This document shows, piece by piece, positions 50,352 to 58,210 of a stretch of DNA of 64,000 nt. The translations under genes were made by a program, and so were the position numbers. Origin of the DNA: Candidatus Marispirochaeta associata. GTDB lineage: Bacteria > Spirochaetota > Spirochaetia > JC444 > Marispirochaetaceae. Numbering within the stretch: the first letter of the stretch is position 1; every line of letters starts with the position of its first letter. The stretch is taken from contig JWTM01000290.1 of the NCBI GenBank assembly GCA_001749745.1, positions 62,001 to 126,000 of the forward strand, in the 5' to 3' direction. The notes under the pieces were generated by a model. It was not told the origin of the DNA. It saw only the letters and a program-made list of their open reading frames with translations, and ran no database searches.

Positions 50352-50380
50352 GCTCCCGGCGGCGTAAGGGACCTACAGGA

Positions 50381-51844
50381 CTAGAGCCGCTTCATGGCGG
50401 TCATAAATCCCCGCAGGGTAGCGCCGATCTTCTCCACCGGATGGTTTCGAATTTCCCGATTGACCCGGATAAGCTCGACGTTGTCCACCTGGGTGGTTCC
50501 TCCGCCAAAAGAGGAGCCGATCTCTTCTGTACCGATCTTCTTCATAAAATCCTCAAGCAGGGGAACACACTTGTTTGCAAAAAGGTAACAGCCGTATTCG
50601 GCGGTATCGGAGATCACCTTGTTCATCTCGTAGAGCTTTTTACGGCTGATCAGGTTGGCAATCAGCGGAACCTCATGCAGGGACTCGTAGTAGGCCGATT
50701 CCGGTTTGATGCCCGAGGCGACCATAGTATCGAAGGCAAGCTCAACACCGGCCTTGACCATAGCGACCATCAAGAGTCCGTGATCAAAATACTCCTGCTC
50801 GGGGATATCCATGGAACCGGTGCTGCTCTTCTCGAAGCCGGTGCTGTTGGTCTCTTCCCGCCAGGTGAGAAGATTCACATCGTCGTTGGCCCAGTCTTTC
50901 ATCATGGTGGAGGAGAACTCCCCTGACATGATGTCGTCCATATGTTTCTGATAGAGATCGGTCATGATCTCCTTTAGCTCAATAGAGAGTTCATGGGCGC
51001 GGATCTTGGCCGGATTGGGCAGGCGATCCATCATGTTGGTGATGCCCCCGTGCTTCATGGCCTCGGTTACCGTCTCCCAGCCGAACTGTACCAGTTTGCA
51101 GGCGTAGCCGGGATCCACCCCTTCAGCAACCATCTTGTCGAAACAGAGAATGGAACCGGTCTGCAGCATCCCGCAGAGGATGGTCTGCTCGCCCATCAGG
51201 TCGGACTTTACCTCGGCCACAAAGGAGGAGCGCAGCACGCCGGCCCGATGTCCGCCGGTACCCGCAGCGTAGGTCTTGGCCTGTTCCAGTCCTTTACCGT
51301 CGGGATCGTTCTCCGGGTGGACGGCTATCAGCGTGGGAACACCGAAACCGCGTTTATACTCCTCCCGAACCTCGGAGCCGGGGGATTTAGGAGCGACCAT
51401 TATAACCGTAATATCCTTGCGGATCTCCTTGCCCTCCTCGACGATGTTAAAGCCGTGGGAGTAGAGCAGGGTCGACCCCTTCTTCATGAGGGGCATTACC
51501 GTATCGATTACCGATGAATGCTGCTTATCGGGGGTCAGATTAGCGACCAGATCCGCCTGGGGAATTATTTCGTCATGGGTGCCGACGGTAAAGCCGTTCT
51601 CGGTGGCGTTTAGATAGGACTGTCGCTTCTGTTCGATCGCCTCGGATCGCAGGGCGTAGGATACATCCAGGCCGCTGTCCCGGAGGTTCAAGCCCTGGTT
51701 GAGCCCCTGGGCGCCGCAGCCGACGATCACAATCTTCTTTCCCTGAAGGGCATCGACGCCGGAGAACTCGGAGGAATCCATAAAATCACAGGTGCCGAGC
51801 TGCGCCAATTGCCGTCTGAGGGAGAGTGAATTAAAATAGTTCAT
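50381..51844 (-). CDS. ilvC: Ketol-acid reductoisomerase, class II (long form)
   Basis: 487 aa, the long class II form of E. coli type rather than the 330-aa class I. NADPH site [20 protein letters not shown] with ALRSE after it, metal ligands in [16 protein letters not shown] and the duplicated knotted C-terminal domain (to 487). Second step of valine/isoleucine synthesis. No other ilv gene is adjacent. It has its own good promoter and a GGAAGG ribosome site; it converges on dxs with 29 nt between stops. Confidence 0.96.
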   Translation of the reverse strand: MNYFNSLSLRRQLAQLGTCDFMDSSEFSGVDALQGKKIVIVGCGAQGLNQGLNLRDSGLDVSYALRSEAIEQKRQSYLNATENGFTVGTHDEIIPQADLVANLTPDKQHSSVIDTVMPLMKKGSTLLYSHGFNIVEEGKEIRKDITVIMVAPKSPGSEVREEYKRGFGVPTLIAVHPENDPDGKGLEQAKTYAAGTGGHRAGVLRSSFVAEVKSDLMGEQTILCGMLQTGSILCFDKMVAEGVDPGYACKLVQFGWETVTEAMKHGGITNMMDRLPNPAKIRAHELSIELKEIMTDLYQKHMDDIMSGEFSSTMMKDWANDDVNLLTWREETNSTGFEKSSTGSMDIPEQEYFDHGLLMVAMVKAGVELAFDTMVASGIKPESAYYESLHEVPLIANLISRKKLYEMNKVISDTAEYGCYLFANKCVPLLEDFMKKIGTEEIGSSFGGGTTQVDNVELIRVNREIRNHPVEKIGATLRGFMTAMKRL

Positions 51845-51875
51845 ACCATATACCTTCCATTGCGTTAGTTTTCAA

Positions 51876-51904
51876 AGAGTATTCCCTGAAGGCATCGTTG
51901 TCAA
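51876..51904 (-). promoter_or_regulatory. Promoter of ilvC
   Basis: Minus strand: perfect TTGACA (51899-51904), 17-bp spacer, TACTCT (51876-51881). Start point near 51869 gives a leader of about 25 nt that includes the ribosome site. Confidence 0.75.
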
Positions 51905-51937
51905 TGATGTAAATAATGCAAAAAAGTAAAACATAAG

Positions 51938-51953
51938 TTGCGAATCATGCAAC
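51938..51953. repeat. Short inverted repeat in the ilvC/ATPase intergenic region
   Basis: GTTGC (51938-51942) and GCAAC (51949-51953) with 6 nt between. It lies between the divergent ilvC and ModF-like genes, 34 bp upstream of the ilvC -35 box, and could be an operator. Short enough to be chance. Confidence 0.3.
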
Positions 51954-51983
51954 GTATCGGGCGGTCGGGTAGATTTACCGTCT

Positions 51984-52030
51984 TGCATCATCCCTCTCCG
52001 CCATGATCTACTCTCTACTGTCATGATGCA
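51984..52030 (+). repeat. Long-range inverted repeat overlapping a start codon
   Basis: TGCATCAT (51984-51991) is the exact reverse complement of ATGATGCA (52023-52030), which contains the two tandem ATG codons of the ModF-like gene. In mRNA the 8-bp stem with a 31-nt loop would hide the start. No ribosome site is seen. Confidence 0.45.
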
Positions 52031-53417
52031 GGTGAAGAATGAGCAACATATATCGATTTCTCTCATAGGCAATGTACCCCACCCCGGGCTGATTTTGGTT
52101 CGAAGCAGCGATTATACCCCAAAAAAGCCGCTCTACGATGGGATGAAAGCAAGCCTGCAAACTCGTTTTGCCAAGCCGGTCTGTACGGCTCTCGTTTCGG
52201 CAGAGGAGAGCGCCAGACTACTCGCAGAAGAACGGCGGCGGGACGAAAGCGATTTTCACGGCGGCGCCCCGGACTTAGGACGTAGCCTGATGCTTCTACT
52301 TGAGGAAGAGTTACCTGAAGGGATACCGGCGGGCTACTGGGAGCTGATCGACGAACTGGGGCTCTCTCACCTGCTTGAGCGGGGGATCCGGGCCTTTTCC
52401 ACCGGAGAACTAAGAAAGTTGGCTCTCCTGCGGGCCGTCCTGATGAATCCAGAGCTCCTTATCTTGGATGAGCCTTTCGACGGACTTGATGCGCTGGCTC
52501 GGGAACGTCTGGTGACCATTATCAGGCGGGAGGCGGTCGAGCGTACGGTGCTGGTGGTAAGCGGACGACGAAGCGACCTCGTGCTCCTGGGCGGAGAGAT
52601 CCGCGACATCGATGGACAGGCACGGCCGCGGACAGTTTTAGGCGGAAGAATCCACGATCGCGATACCCCTCCGACAGAGAAAAGGAAGGGCGAGATCCTG
52701 GTGGAGATGCGTAATGTGGCGCTTTGCTATGGAGACACGCCGATCCTTCGGGATATATCAATCACCGTGCGCCGGGGCGAGGCTTGGCGGATTTACGGTC
52801 CCAACGGGGCGGGTAAAACCACGCTCACCGAGTTGATCACCGGCGAGAATCAGAAGGCCTACGGGCAGGATATATGGCTCTTCGGGCGTAAGAAAGGGAG
52901 CGGCGAAAGCGTCTGGGAGATCAAAGAGCGGATCGGTCACCTCTCTCCTGTGCTGCATCAACGGATCCCCCTCCGGGATACAGTGGAGACGACTATTCTC
53001 TCGGGCCTCTACGACAGCATCGGACTCTATCGGAAACCGACGAGCGGCCAACGGCAACGGGCGGCGGAGCTTGCCTCTCTCTTCGGAATTGATGACATTC
53101 TACACACCAGGATGAGCGAATTATCCTTCGGTTTGCAGCGGGTGGCCTTGGTTCTACGGGGCCTGATCAAGGAACCGGAGTTGCTAATTTTCGATGAACC
53201 TTGTCAGGGGCTGGATGACGAGAACACCGATGCAGTACTTGACGCAGTCTCAACCGTTGTCGAACGAGGACTCAGCACCGTGCTCTTTATCAGTCACGAT
53301 CCTCTGCAGGAGGTCCGAGGGATAACACATAGTCTTGAACTCTACCGGCACGAACTGGGCGGCTGTAGCGCCCGGGTGCAATCAGAGGGAGTGAGTAGTG
53401 GGAACGAAGCGATGTAA
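52023..53417 (+). CDS. ModF-like tandem ABC ATPase with defective first nucleotide site
   Basis: 464 aa with two ATP-binding-cassette halves and no membrane domain, like ModF. Half 1 (about 1-215) has the ModF-type ERRRDESDF insert (near 70), signature FSTGELRKLALLRA (near 125) and Walker B LLILDEPFDGLD (near 145) but no Walker A: the N-terminal 45 residues hold no G-x-x-G-x-G-K. Half 2 (about 225-450) is complete: YGPNGAGKTTL (near 259), ELSFGLQRVAL (near 365), LLIFDEPCQGLD (near 389). The first site therefore should not bind ATP normally. No transporter subunit is adjacent; role unknown. Confidence 0.85.
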   Translation: MMQVKNEQHISISLIGNVPHPGLILVRSSDYTPKKPLYDGMKASLQTRFAKPVCTALVSAEESARLLAEERRRDESDFHGGAPDLGRSLMLLLEEELPEGIPAGYWELIDELGLSHLLERGIRAFSTGELRKLALLRAVLMNPELLILDEPFDGLDALARERLVTIIRREAVERTVLVVSGRRSDLVLLGGEIRDIDGQARPRTVLGGRIHDRDTPPTEKRKGEILVEMRNVALCYGDTPILRDISITVRRGEAWRIYGPNGAGKTTLTELITGENQKAYGQDIWLFGRKKGSGESVWEIKERIGHLSPVLHQRIPLRDTVETTILSGLYDSIGLYRKPTSGQRQRAAELASLFGIDDILHTRMSELSFGLQRVALVLRGLIKEPELLIFDEPCQGLDDENTDAVLDAVSTVVERGLSTVLFISHDPLQEVRGITHSLELYRHELGGCSARVQSEGVSSGNEAM

Positions 53418-53532
53418 GCTTTCAAAAAGGGAATATAAAGAGAAAGAGCGCAAGGATGATAACTACCGCTGCGGTAAATGCGATCGCACCGCACGAAATC
53501 CTAAGCGCCTCTGTAAGCCCCGCTCACGGTAA
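53398..53532 (+). CDS. 44-aa cysteine-rich basic protein, possible zinc ribbon
   Basis: GTG start at 53398 with GAGGGA 7 nt upstream, overlapping the last 20 nt of the ModF-like gene in another frame. 44 residues with 16 Lys/Arg; cysteines at 6, 25, 28 and 41, the middle pair as CGKC, followed by DRTARNPKRLC. Four cysteines in such a short basic chain suggest a zinc knuckle or ribbon and nucleic-acid or ribosome binding. Family not recognised. Overlap, ribosome site and composition make a real gene likely. Confidence 0.72.
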   Translation: MGTKRCKLSKREYKEKERKDDNYRCGKCDRTARNPKRLCKPRSR

Positions 53533-53610
53533 CTCTCTTTACTGTTTCCGATCGTGAGGATAAGCGGGCGCTAAAAGGTCGTTGGCTATATCGGTCCGCG
53601 TTCGCAGTCA

Positions 53611-53670
53611 GGTTCAAGTCTTGTTCTTGCTCAGAAAAAGAAAAAGCCGTCCGACCAGAGACCGAACGGC
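53611..53670 (+). repeat. 60-nt direct repeat, copy 1
   Basis: 52 of 60 positions match copy 2. It begins with GGTTCAAGTC, contains a purine-rich A tract (53632-53645) and then the hairpin arms AGCCGTCCGACC (53645-53656) and GACCGAACGGC (53660-53670), which pair with wobble bases and act as a terminator when read on the minus strand. Confidence 0.85.
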
Positions 53671-53733
53671 GATACCCGCCCTTGCTTCGCAATTCCGGAC
53701 TCCACTGATTCGCTCCGATTACTCGCGAATCAT

Positions 53734-53748
53734 GGCGAAGAGGACTTG
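53734..53748 (-). repeat. Copy of tRNA-Leu 3' end
   Basis: The 15-nt plus-strand sequence GGCGAAGAGGACTTG is identical to 53916-53930 inside tRNA-Leu (its T-loop and 3' acceptor side) and has the same orientation, 182 nt away. Direct repeats of tRNA 3' ends are the usual mark of integrase att sites, but no integrase is present. Confidence 0.6.
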
Positions 53749-53844
53749 CCTTACATTCGCCGGCCTCCTGCCGGCTCACTCCAGGCCGCCTTGGTTCCTG
53801 ATCCCTGCCGGATCGCGCTCCTTATTCAGTCGCGCCGGAACCTC

Positions 53845-53904
53845 GGTTCAAGTCCTCTTCTTGCGTACATAAAGAAAAAGCCGTCCGACCAGAGGCCGAA
53901 CGAC
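53845..53904 (+). repeat. 60-nt direct repeat, copy 2
   Basis: 87% identical to copy 1, 234 nt further on. Its first 16 nt, GGTTCAAGTCCTCTTC, are also the exact reverse complement of the tRNA-Leu T arm (53919-53934), so this end of the repeat and the tRNA form a perfect 16-bp inverted repeat around the terminator. Confidence 0.85.
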
Positions 53905-53905
53905 T
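53871..53905 (-). terminator. Terminator of tRNA-Leu
   Basis: On the minus strand AGTCGTTCGGCC (53905-53894), loop TCT, GGTCGGACGGCT (53890-53879), then TTTTTCTTT. Twelve pairs including three G-U. It begins 8 nt after the tRNA. The plus-strand side also ends in TTTT, so it may be bidirectional. Confidence 0.8.
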
Positions 53906-53912
53906 TTTCCTT

Positions 53913-53997
53913 TGCGGCGAAGAGGACTTGAACCTCCATGGGCGTAACGCCCACTAGCCCCTCAAGCTAGCGTGTCTACCAATTTCACCATCGCCGC
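53913..53997 (-). tRNA. tRNA-Leu (anticodon GAG)
   Basis: 85 nt class II tRNA: acceptor GCGGCGA/TCGCCGC, anticodon stem CTAGC/GCTAG with loop TTGAGGG (anticodon GAG), long variable arm TGGGCGTTACGCCCA, T arm GGAGG-TTCAAGT-CCTCT (first pair G-U), discriminator A, CCA not encoded. It has its own promoter and terminator and is surrounded by repeats derived from its 3' end. Confidence 0.96.
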
Positions 53998-54012
53998 AAA
54001 AAATGTACGCAG

Positions 54013-54041
54013 ATACTACTGGTTTTGCTATCCCTTGTCAA
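54013..54041 (-). promoter_or_regulatory. Promoter of tRNA-Leu
   Basis: Minus strand: perfect TTGACA (54036-54041), 17-bp spacer, TAGTAT (54013-54018); start point near 54006, about 9 nt before the tRNA. The spacing matches the tRNA-Val promoter. Confidence 0.8.
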
Positions 54042-54078
54042 GCAGGCTCAGGGGAAAATCTGCGCACAAAAGCTATAC

Positions 54079-55875
54079 TTAGGGGAGCTTCTCAAGGCTG
54101 TCGATAAGTTCGGAGAAGCGCTGCATGGCCGTCTCTATCGGCTGAGAAACCGACATATCGACCCCGGCGAGGGCCAGGGACTCCAGGGGGTAACGGGACC
54201 CTCCGGACCGGAGGAAGCTCAAGTACTCATTCCGTTCAGTCTCGCCCCCGGAGAGGACACGTTCCGCCAGGGTTATGGAGGCCGAGAGTCCGGTGGCGTA
54301 TTTATAGACGTAAAAGGCGCGGTAGAAGTGGGGAATCCGTAACCCCTCAAGGTCGGATACCTTCTCCAGCTCCATGGTGGGACCGAAGTAGTCGCTCATT
54401 ATGGAACGGTAGCTGGCTCGGAGATTGTCGAGGGTCAGGGGAGTTCCCGCTTCACCCATTTGGTGGACCTGATGCTCGAATTCAGCGAACATGGTTTGCC
54501 GGAATATGGTGGCCACGATCTCGTCGATCTGTTTTCCCACCAGGTAGGCGCGCATCGATTCATCCTCGGCTTGGTCCATGAAACGACGGCCGACGAGCTG
54601 CTCATTAAAAGTCGAGGCTACCTCCGCCTCGAAGATGGTGTAGTCATAGTGCTGAAAGGGGTTTGATCGGACGCTGTACCAGCTGTGCATGGAGTGTCCG
54701 CCCTCATGGGCCAGAGTAAAAACATCCCTGAGCACATCTTCCTTGTAATTCATCAGGATATAGGGATCGCCGTGGTAGCTCCCGGCGGAGAACGCCCCGG
54801 AGCGCTTGCCCTTGTTTTCGTAGCGGTCGACCCAACGGCCCAGGAGGCCCTGCTGCAGAGTAGCGCAATACTCCTCGCCCAGCGGGGCTAAAGCGGGAAT
54901 AATGGCTTCAACCGCCTCCTGGTAGCTGTGATGCACGGTTATCGAGGGAGTAAGGGGCACATAGACGTCCCAGTGGCGGAGTTTATCGAGTCCCAGCTTC
55001 TTGGCGCGGATTGCATAGTAGCGATGCAGCAGGGGCAGATTCTCCCGAATAGTGGCGACCAGGTTGTCGTAAACATTCTCGGGCACTTTGTCGGGAAAGA
55101 GTGCGGCCGCCCGGGCGGAAGGGTAATTTCTCACCTTGGCCTTGTATATGTCCAGTTGAACACTACCGGCATAGAGCGCCGCCAAGGTCTGTTTGTGACC
55201 GTCGAAGCCGGCGTAGAACTGTCTGTAGGCCCGTTCCCGGAGTTCCCGGTCGGGATTCATCATAAAGGCGGAGAAGGTGCCCTGGGTCAGGGGCTTCTCT
55301 CCGTCCTTGGTCTCCACTGTTCCGAAATCGAGATCAAGATCAGTGAGCGCCCGGAAGCCTTTAGAAGCGGTCTGATTCGCCTCGGTCTGCTGGGAGAGCA
55401 GCTTCTCTTCCGCTTCGCTTAGGGTATGGGCCTTGTAGCGGAGCATCTTGTTGAGCATAATCTCATAGGGCGCGATCCGTTCACTTTTAAGAAACTCAAC
55501 CATACGTTGATCGGGAATAGCTAAGAGCTCGGGTCGAAAATAGCTCATGGCGCTGTTCGATTCCGTTGCGGCTCTGATAAAACGGGCCATTCGCGCCTGA
55601 TGGTCTGCATTGCCTCCGTCCTCGGCGGTCCGGAGATGGGCATAGCTGCCGAGTCTCTCCCCAAGCTGTTCATGTGCGTTCAGGAAGTCGAGACACTCCG
55701 CCAGGTCCGACGCAGAATCACCTAGGGTGCCTTTAAAGCGGGGAAGCTCGGTAAGATGGTCCGAGAACTCTTTTAGGCCTTGCTCCCACTCCTCGGGACT
55801 CGAGAATAGCTTGCTCAAATCCCAGGTATCCTGCGGCTTAACTTCAGTACGTAATGGTATTTCTGTGCTGCTCAT
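54079..55875 (-). CDS. pepF: Oligoendopeptidase F
   Basis: 598 aa, the usual length of M3B zinc peptidases. The zinc motif LAHEGGHSMHSW is near residue 390 with the third ligand Glu in IFEAEVASTFNE about 27 residues later; YHGDPYILMNYK before it shapes the substrate pocket. It cleaves short peptides in the cytoplasm. No signal peptide. GAGGAGCGG lies upstream of the ATG. It is 10 nt behind the methyltransferase gene, on the same strand. Confidence 0.96.
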   Translation of the reverse strand: MSSTEIPLRTEVKPQDTWDLSKLFSSPEEWEQGLKEFSDHLTELPRFKGTLGDSASDLAECLDFLNAHEQLGERLGSYAHLRTAEDGGNADHQARMARFIRAATESNSAMSYFRPELLAIPDQRMVEFLKSERIAPYEIMLNKMLRYKAHTLSEAEEKLLSQQTEANQTASKGFRALTDLDLDFGTVETKDGEKPLTQGTFSAFMMNPDRELRERAYRQFYAGFDGHKQTLAALYAGSVQLDIYKAKVRNYPSARAAALFPDKVPENVYDNLVATIRENLPLLHRYYAIRAKKLGLDKLRHWDVYVPLTPSITVHHSYQEAVEAIIPALAPLGEEYCATLQQGLLGRWVDRYENKGKRSGAFSAGSYHGDPYILMNYKEDVLRDVFTLAHEGGHSMHSWYSVRSNPFQHYDYTIFEAEVASTFNEQLVGRRFMDQAEDESMRAYLVGKQIDEIVATIFRQTMFAEFEHQVHQMGEAGTPLTLDNLRASYRSIMSDYFGPTMELEKVSDLEGLRIPHFYRAFYVYKYATGLSASITLAERVLSGGETERNEYLSFLRSGGSRYPLESLALAGVDMSVSQPIETAMQRFSELIDSLEKLP

Positions 55876-55885
55876 TTCCGCTCCT

Positions 55886-56623
55886 CTATTTGTAGGCCAC
55901 GGCTATTAGCCGTTGGGCCTGATAATCATATGCTCGTCCGTCGAAACCGCCGTAGAGTTTTACCGCAGAAAAGCCCCCCTGTCGCAGCAGGTTTCTCAGC
56001 TCTTCGCCGGAATAGATGCGGTGACTGAATTCCGCCTGATAGGTTTCCCCGTCCCGCGTCAGACACCAGCGGTTGAAGAGCTGTGAAAAACTCTTCTCTA
56101 TTTGATATTCAGCCCGAACCAGATACCCGTCCTGGGTATACTCCTCGGATTCGACAAAGTCCCTGGCTATCAGCTCTTTTCCATTGACGTCGATGATAAA
56201 AACACCGCCGGGAACCAGAGATGTATGAATATTGCTAATATACTGCAGCTCTTCCTCCTCGTGGGCAAAAAAACCGAAGGAGGTAAAGAGGTTCAGGGCC
56301 AGCTCAAAGGAGTCGGATCGTAAAAAGGTTCGGACGTCTTTAAGGAGAAACTCAATAGCCAGATTCTCCGCTGCGGCGGAATCTTCGGCGGCTTCCATGT
56401 AGGCCCGGGTGCGATCGACCGCCGTTACTTGGAAGCCCCGGCGAGCAAACTCCAAAGCGTGTCGACCTACGCCGCTGCAGGAGTCAAGGACTCGCCCTCC
56501 GGGAGCGATGCCGCTCAAGTGTCGGAGGGCATCCACCTCGTAGGGAGTATCGGCCCAGCGGTCGGCATCGAACATGATAGGGGCGAAACGGATCCAGAAC
56601 TGATCGTCCTCAAACCACTCCAA
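55886..56623 (-). CDS. Class I SAM-dependent methyltransferase
   Basis: 245 aa from TTG 56623, chosen because AAGGGGA lies 5 nt upstream and the product then begins with WFEDDQFW, where related proteins begin; the frame is open further into rdgB. SAM motif I is VLDSCSGVGRHALEFARRG (near 46), followed by VTAVDRTRAYME; motif IV region NLFTSFGFF (near 110). Small-molecule methyltransferase of unknown substrate. It overlaps rdgB by 14 nt and precedes pepF. Confidence 0.85.
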   Translation of the reverse strand: MEWFEDDQFWIRFAPIMFDADRWADTPYEVDALRHLSGIAPGGRVLDSCSGVGRHALEFARRGFQVTAVDRTRAYMEAAEDSAAAENLAIEFLLKDVRTFLRSDSFELALNLFTSFGFFAHEEEELQYISNIHTSLVPGGVFIIDVNGKELIARDFVESEEYTQDGYLVRAEYQIEKSFSQLFNRWCLTRDGETYQAEFSHRIYSGEELRNLLRQGGFSAVKLYGGFDGRAYDYQAQRLIAVAYK

Positions 56624-57215
56624 GTTCGTCCCCTTGATTCTCGAGGAAGTGCGCAAGGCGTCTTCCAGCTCTGCCGCGGTGGGAGATGCGGTCCTTTTCA
56701 TCTGGGGCAAGTTCCGCCATCGAGAGGCCGAGGTCGAGAAGGTAGAAAACAGGGTCGTAACCGAACCCGCCGCTGCCGGCCGCTTCCCGGGCTATGCGTC
56801 CTTCGCAGCTCTCCTGGAAGAGGAAGAAGCGCCGCGGAGTGATCATCAACACTAAGGAACAGACAAAGGCCGCCCGGCGATCATCCTCGTTCTCGAGCTG
56901 GGCAAGAAGCAGCTCATAGCGTTCCCTGTCGTTAAGTCGCTTCGCCTCCGAATCGCCGTAGCGGGCGGAACGGACCCCCGGCGCTCCGCCGAGGGCATCT
57001 ACGCAGAGGCCGGAATCGTCGGCAATCAGCGGACGCTTAACCTCAGCGTAGAGGGCCTCCGCCTTCTGCAGTGCGTTGGCGGCGAAGGTGTCGCCGGTTT
57101 CGGCACAGCTGAAGCTGGCGCCTATATCTCTAGGCGTAAGGATACGGTGCTGTTTGAGGATTGTCGCGAACTCGTTCTTCTTGTGCATATTGCCGCTGGC
57201 AAGGAGTAGATCCAT
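56610..57215 (-). CDS. rdgB: dITP/XTP pyrophosphatase (RdgB/HAM1)
   Basis: 201 aa. It removes non-canonical purine triphosphates. Family motifs: LLASGNMHKKNEF at the N-terminus, FAANALQKAEALY (near 50), LIADDSGLCVDALGGAPGVRSARYG (near 63), and GFGYDPVFYLLDLG with the SHRGRA end. ATG 57215 chosen over a TTG 18 nt upstream. A -10-like TACACT lies 7 nt before the ATG, a possible leaderless start, although AAGG is close to the ATG. Confidence 0.95.
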   Translation of the reverse strand: MDLLLASGNMHKKNEFATILKQHRILTPRDIGASFSCAETGDTFAANALQKAEALYAEVKRPLIADDSGLCVDALGGAPGVRSARYGDSEAKRLNDRERYELLLAQLENEDDRRAAFVCSLVLMITPRRFFLFQESCEGRIAREAAGSGGFGYDPVFYLLDLGLSMAELAPDEKDRISHRGRAGRRLAHFLENQGDELGVV

Positions 57216-57222
57216 GGCCTTG

Positions 57223-57251
57223 AGTGTACTCAAAAGCTTGATGTGAGGGAA
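57223..57251 (-). promoter_or_regulatory. Possible promoter of rdgB
   Basis: Minus strand: TTCCCT (57246-57251), 17-bp spacer, TACACT (57223-57228), 7 nt to the ATG. The -35 matches at only three positions, so this is weaker than the other promoter-at-ATG cases. Confidence 0.3.
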
Positions 57252-57257
57252 GGCGCG

Positions 57258-58124
57258 TCAATCCTTCTTGGGGCGGGCAAGGTCTGCTAATCCGTGTTTC
57301 ACATAATGAAGGCTCGAGTCGACCGATCCTTTGGGCATGGAGAGTAGACGGGCGATTTCTCCATGGGTAGGGGTGAGGGGGAGCCGTTCGATCGCCGCAT
57401 TAACCTTGCGGATACGACGATTGAGTTCTCGAAGACGTCCCCGCTCCGTCCCGACGGGGCGCTTGGCGCTAGCCTCCGCCGCCTCCTCTCTACAAAGAGC
57501 GGCTTGTGCCAGATAGCTGCGTCGTAGGTCGATCAGCCGTTTATGCCGGTTGGTTCGCGCACTCATGCTGCCGCGGAGCTTTGAGAGGGCGCTCTCAAGC
57601 CAAGCCCTGTCGACATCGGTGAGCTGCGCTGTGAGGCGAATCTGCTCATCCGAGGCGTAGTGGGCGTTCTTACAGACCAGGCACAGTAGTCTGCGACGCA
57701 TATAGGTTGAATCGATGGTATCCCCCTTGACGGTAAAATAGTCTTGAGCCCGTTTTTCGAGTACCAGCTCCGGTTCGGGGATTGGATCGGGGGTGGCAAA
57801 GAGGTGGTCCTGGCAGTAGATCCGTTCGCTGTAGTGCTGTAGCCGTTCTATTCTCCGTCGCTGCTGATAATGATTGAGGATAGTTCGGTTGAGAGTTATA
57901 TGCAGATAGGCCTCGAAGGGACGGTCCATAAAAACGAAGCGGTCTACCATGCCCGGCAGTCGATTATAGAGGCTGCAGAAGATCTCCGAGGCGGTATCCT
58001 GCTCGTGGCGAAAGCGTTTATGCAGATAGGCATAGAGATAGAGCGCAAGTGCTTCCATCAAGGCGGGGCGGGACATCTCCCCGCGTCGGAATGCATGAAG
58101 CTGATCCGTAAGCGACCGGGCCAT
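57258..58124 (-). CDS. Sigma-70-like regulatory protein
   Basis: 288 aa from ATG 58124 (AGGGGGAG 6 nt upstream). Residues about 15-85 resemble sigma region 2: SEIFCSLYNRLPGMVDRF, FEAYLHITLNRTILNHYQQRRR. The last 35 residues look like the region 4 helix-turn-helix: PTHGEIARLLSMPKGSVDSSLHYVK. Between them lies an unusually long, Arg-rich helical stretch with CLVC (near 155). It may be an alternative sigma factor or a sigma-like DNA-binding regulator. A near-perfect sigma-54 promoter lies 48 nt upstream, the best clue to its control. It stands upstream of rdgB, on the same strand. Confidence 0.7.
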   Translation of the reverse strand: MARSLTDQLHAFRRGEMSRPALMEALALYLYAYLHKRFRHEQDTASEIFCSLYNRLPGMVDRFVFMDRPFEAYLHITLNRTILNHYQQRRRIERLQHYSERIYCQDHLFATPDPIPEPELVLEKRAQDYFTVKGDTIDSTYMRRRLLCLVCKNAHYASDEQIRLTAQLTDVDRAWLESALSKLRGSMSARTNRHKRLIDLRRSYLAQAALCREEAAEASAKRPVGTERGRLRELNRRIRKVNAAIERLPLTPTHGEIARLLSMPKGSVDSSLHYVKHGLADLARPKKD

Positions 58125-58171
58125 TGCTTCTCCCCCTAAATGTATTGAGTCTCCTCCCAGGGGGATAGATA

Positions 58172-58187
58172 TGCAATAGCTGTGCCA
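58172..58187 (-). promoter_or_regulatory. Sigma-54 (RpoN) promoter
   Basis: Minus strand TGGCACAGCTATTGCA. It matches the -24/-12 consensus TGGCACG-N4-TTGCW at every conserved position but one, with a T before it as preferred. Start point predicted near 58161, giving a 37-nt leader with a strong ribosome site before the sigma-70-like gene at 58124. Confidence 0.85.
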
Positions 58188-58210
58188 AATCAAGCCGGAT
58201 GATCCAAGAA

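Larger units (their letters stand above)
53533..53912. other. 380-nt non-coding stretch with repeats and tRNA-like fragments
   Basis: No credible gene on either strand. It holds two copies of a 60-nt direct repeat (53611-53670 and 53845-53904), each starting with a T-loop-like GGTTCAAGTC and ending in a terminator-like hairpin, plus a 15-nt copy of the tRNA-Leu 3' end (53734-53748). Open frames crossing it are made of these repeats and have no ribosome sites. It looks like a scar of duplication or of past insertion beside a tRNA. Confidence 0.7.

Noticed and set aside
53611..53630. A possible plus-strand tRNA pseudogene
   Set aside because: Only a T-loop-like GGTTCAAGTC is present; no T stem, anticodon arm or acceptor can be paired upstream, so it is listed as a repeat only.
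53582..53931. Two overlapping plus-strand open frames of 60-96 codons
   Set aside because: They are made of the direct repeats and tRNA-Leu fragments, lack ribosome sites, and encode no coherent domain.
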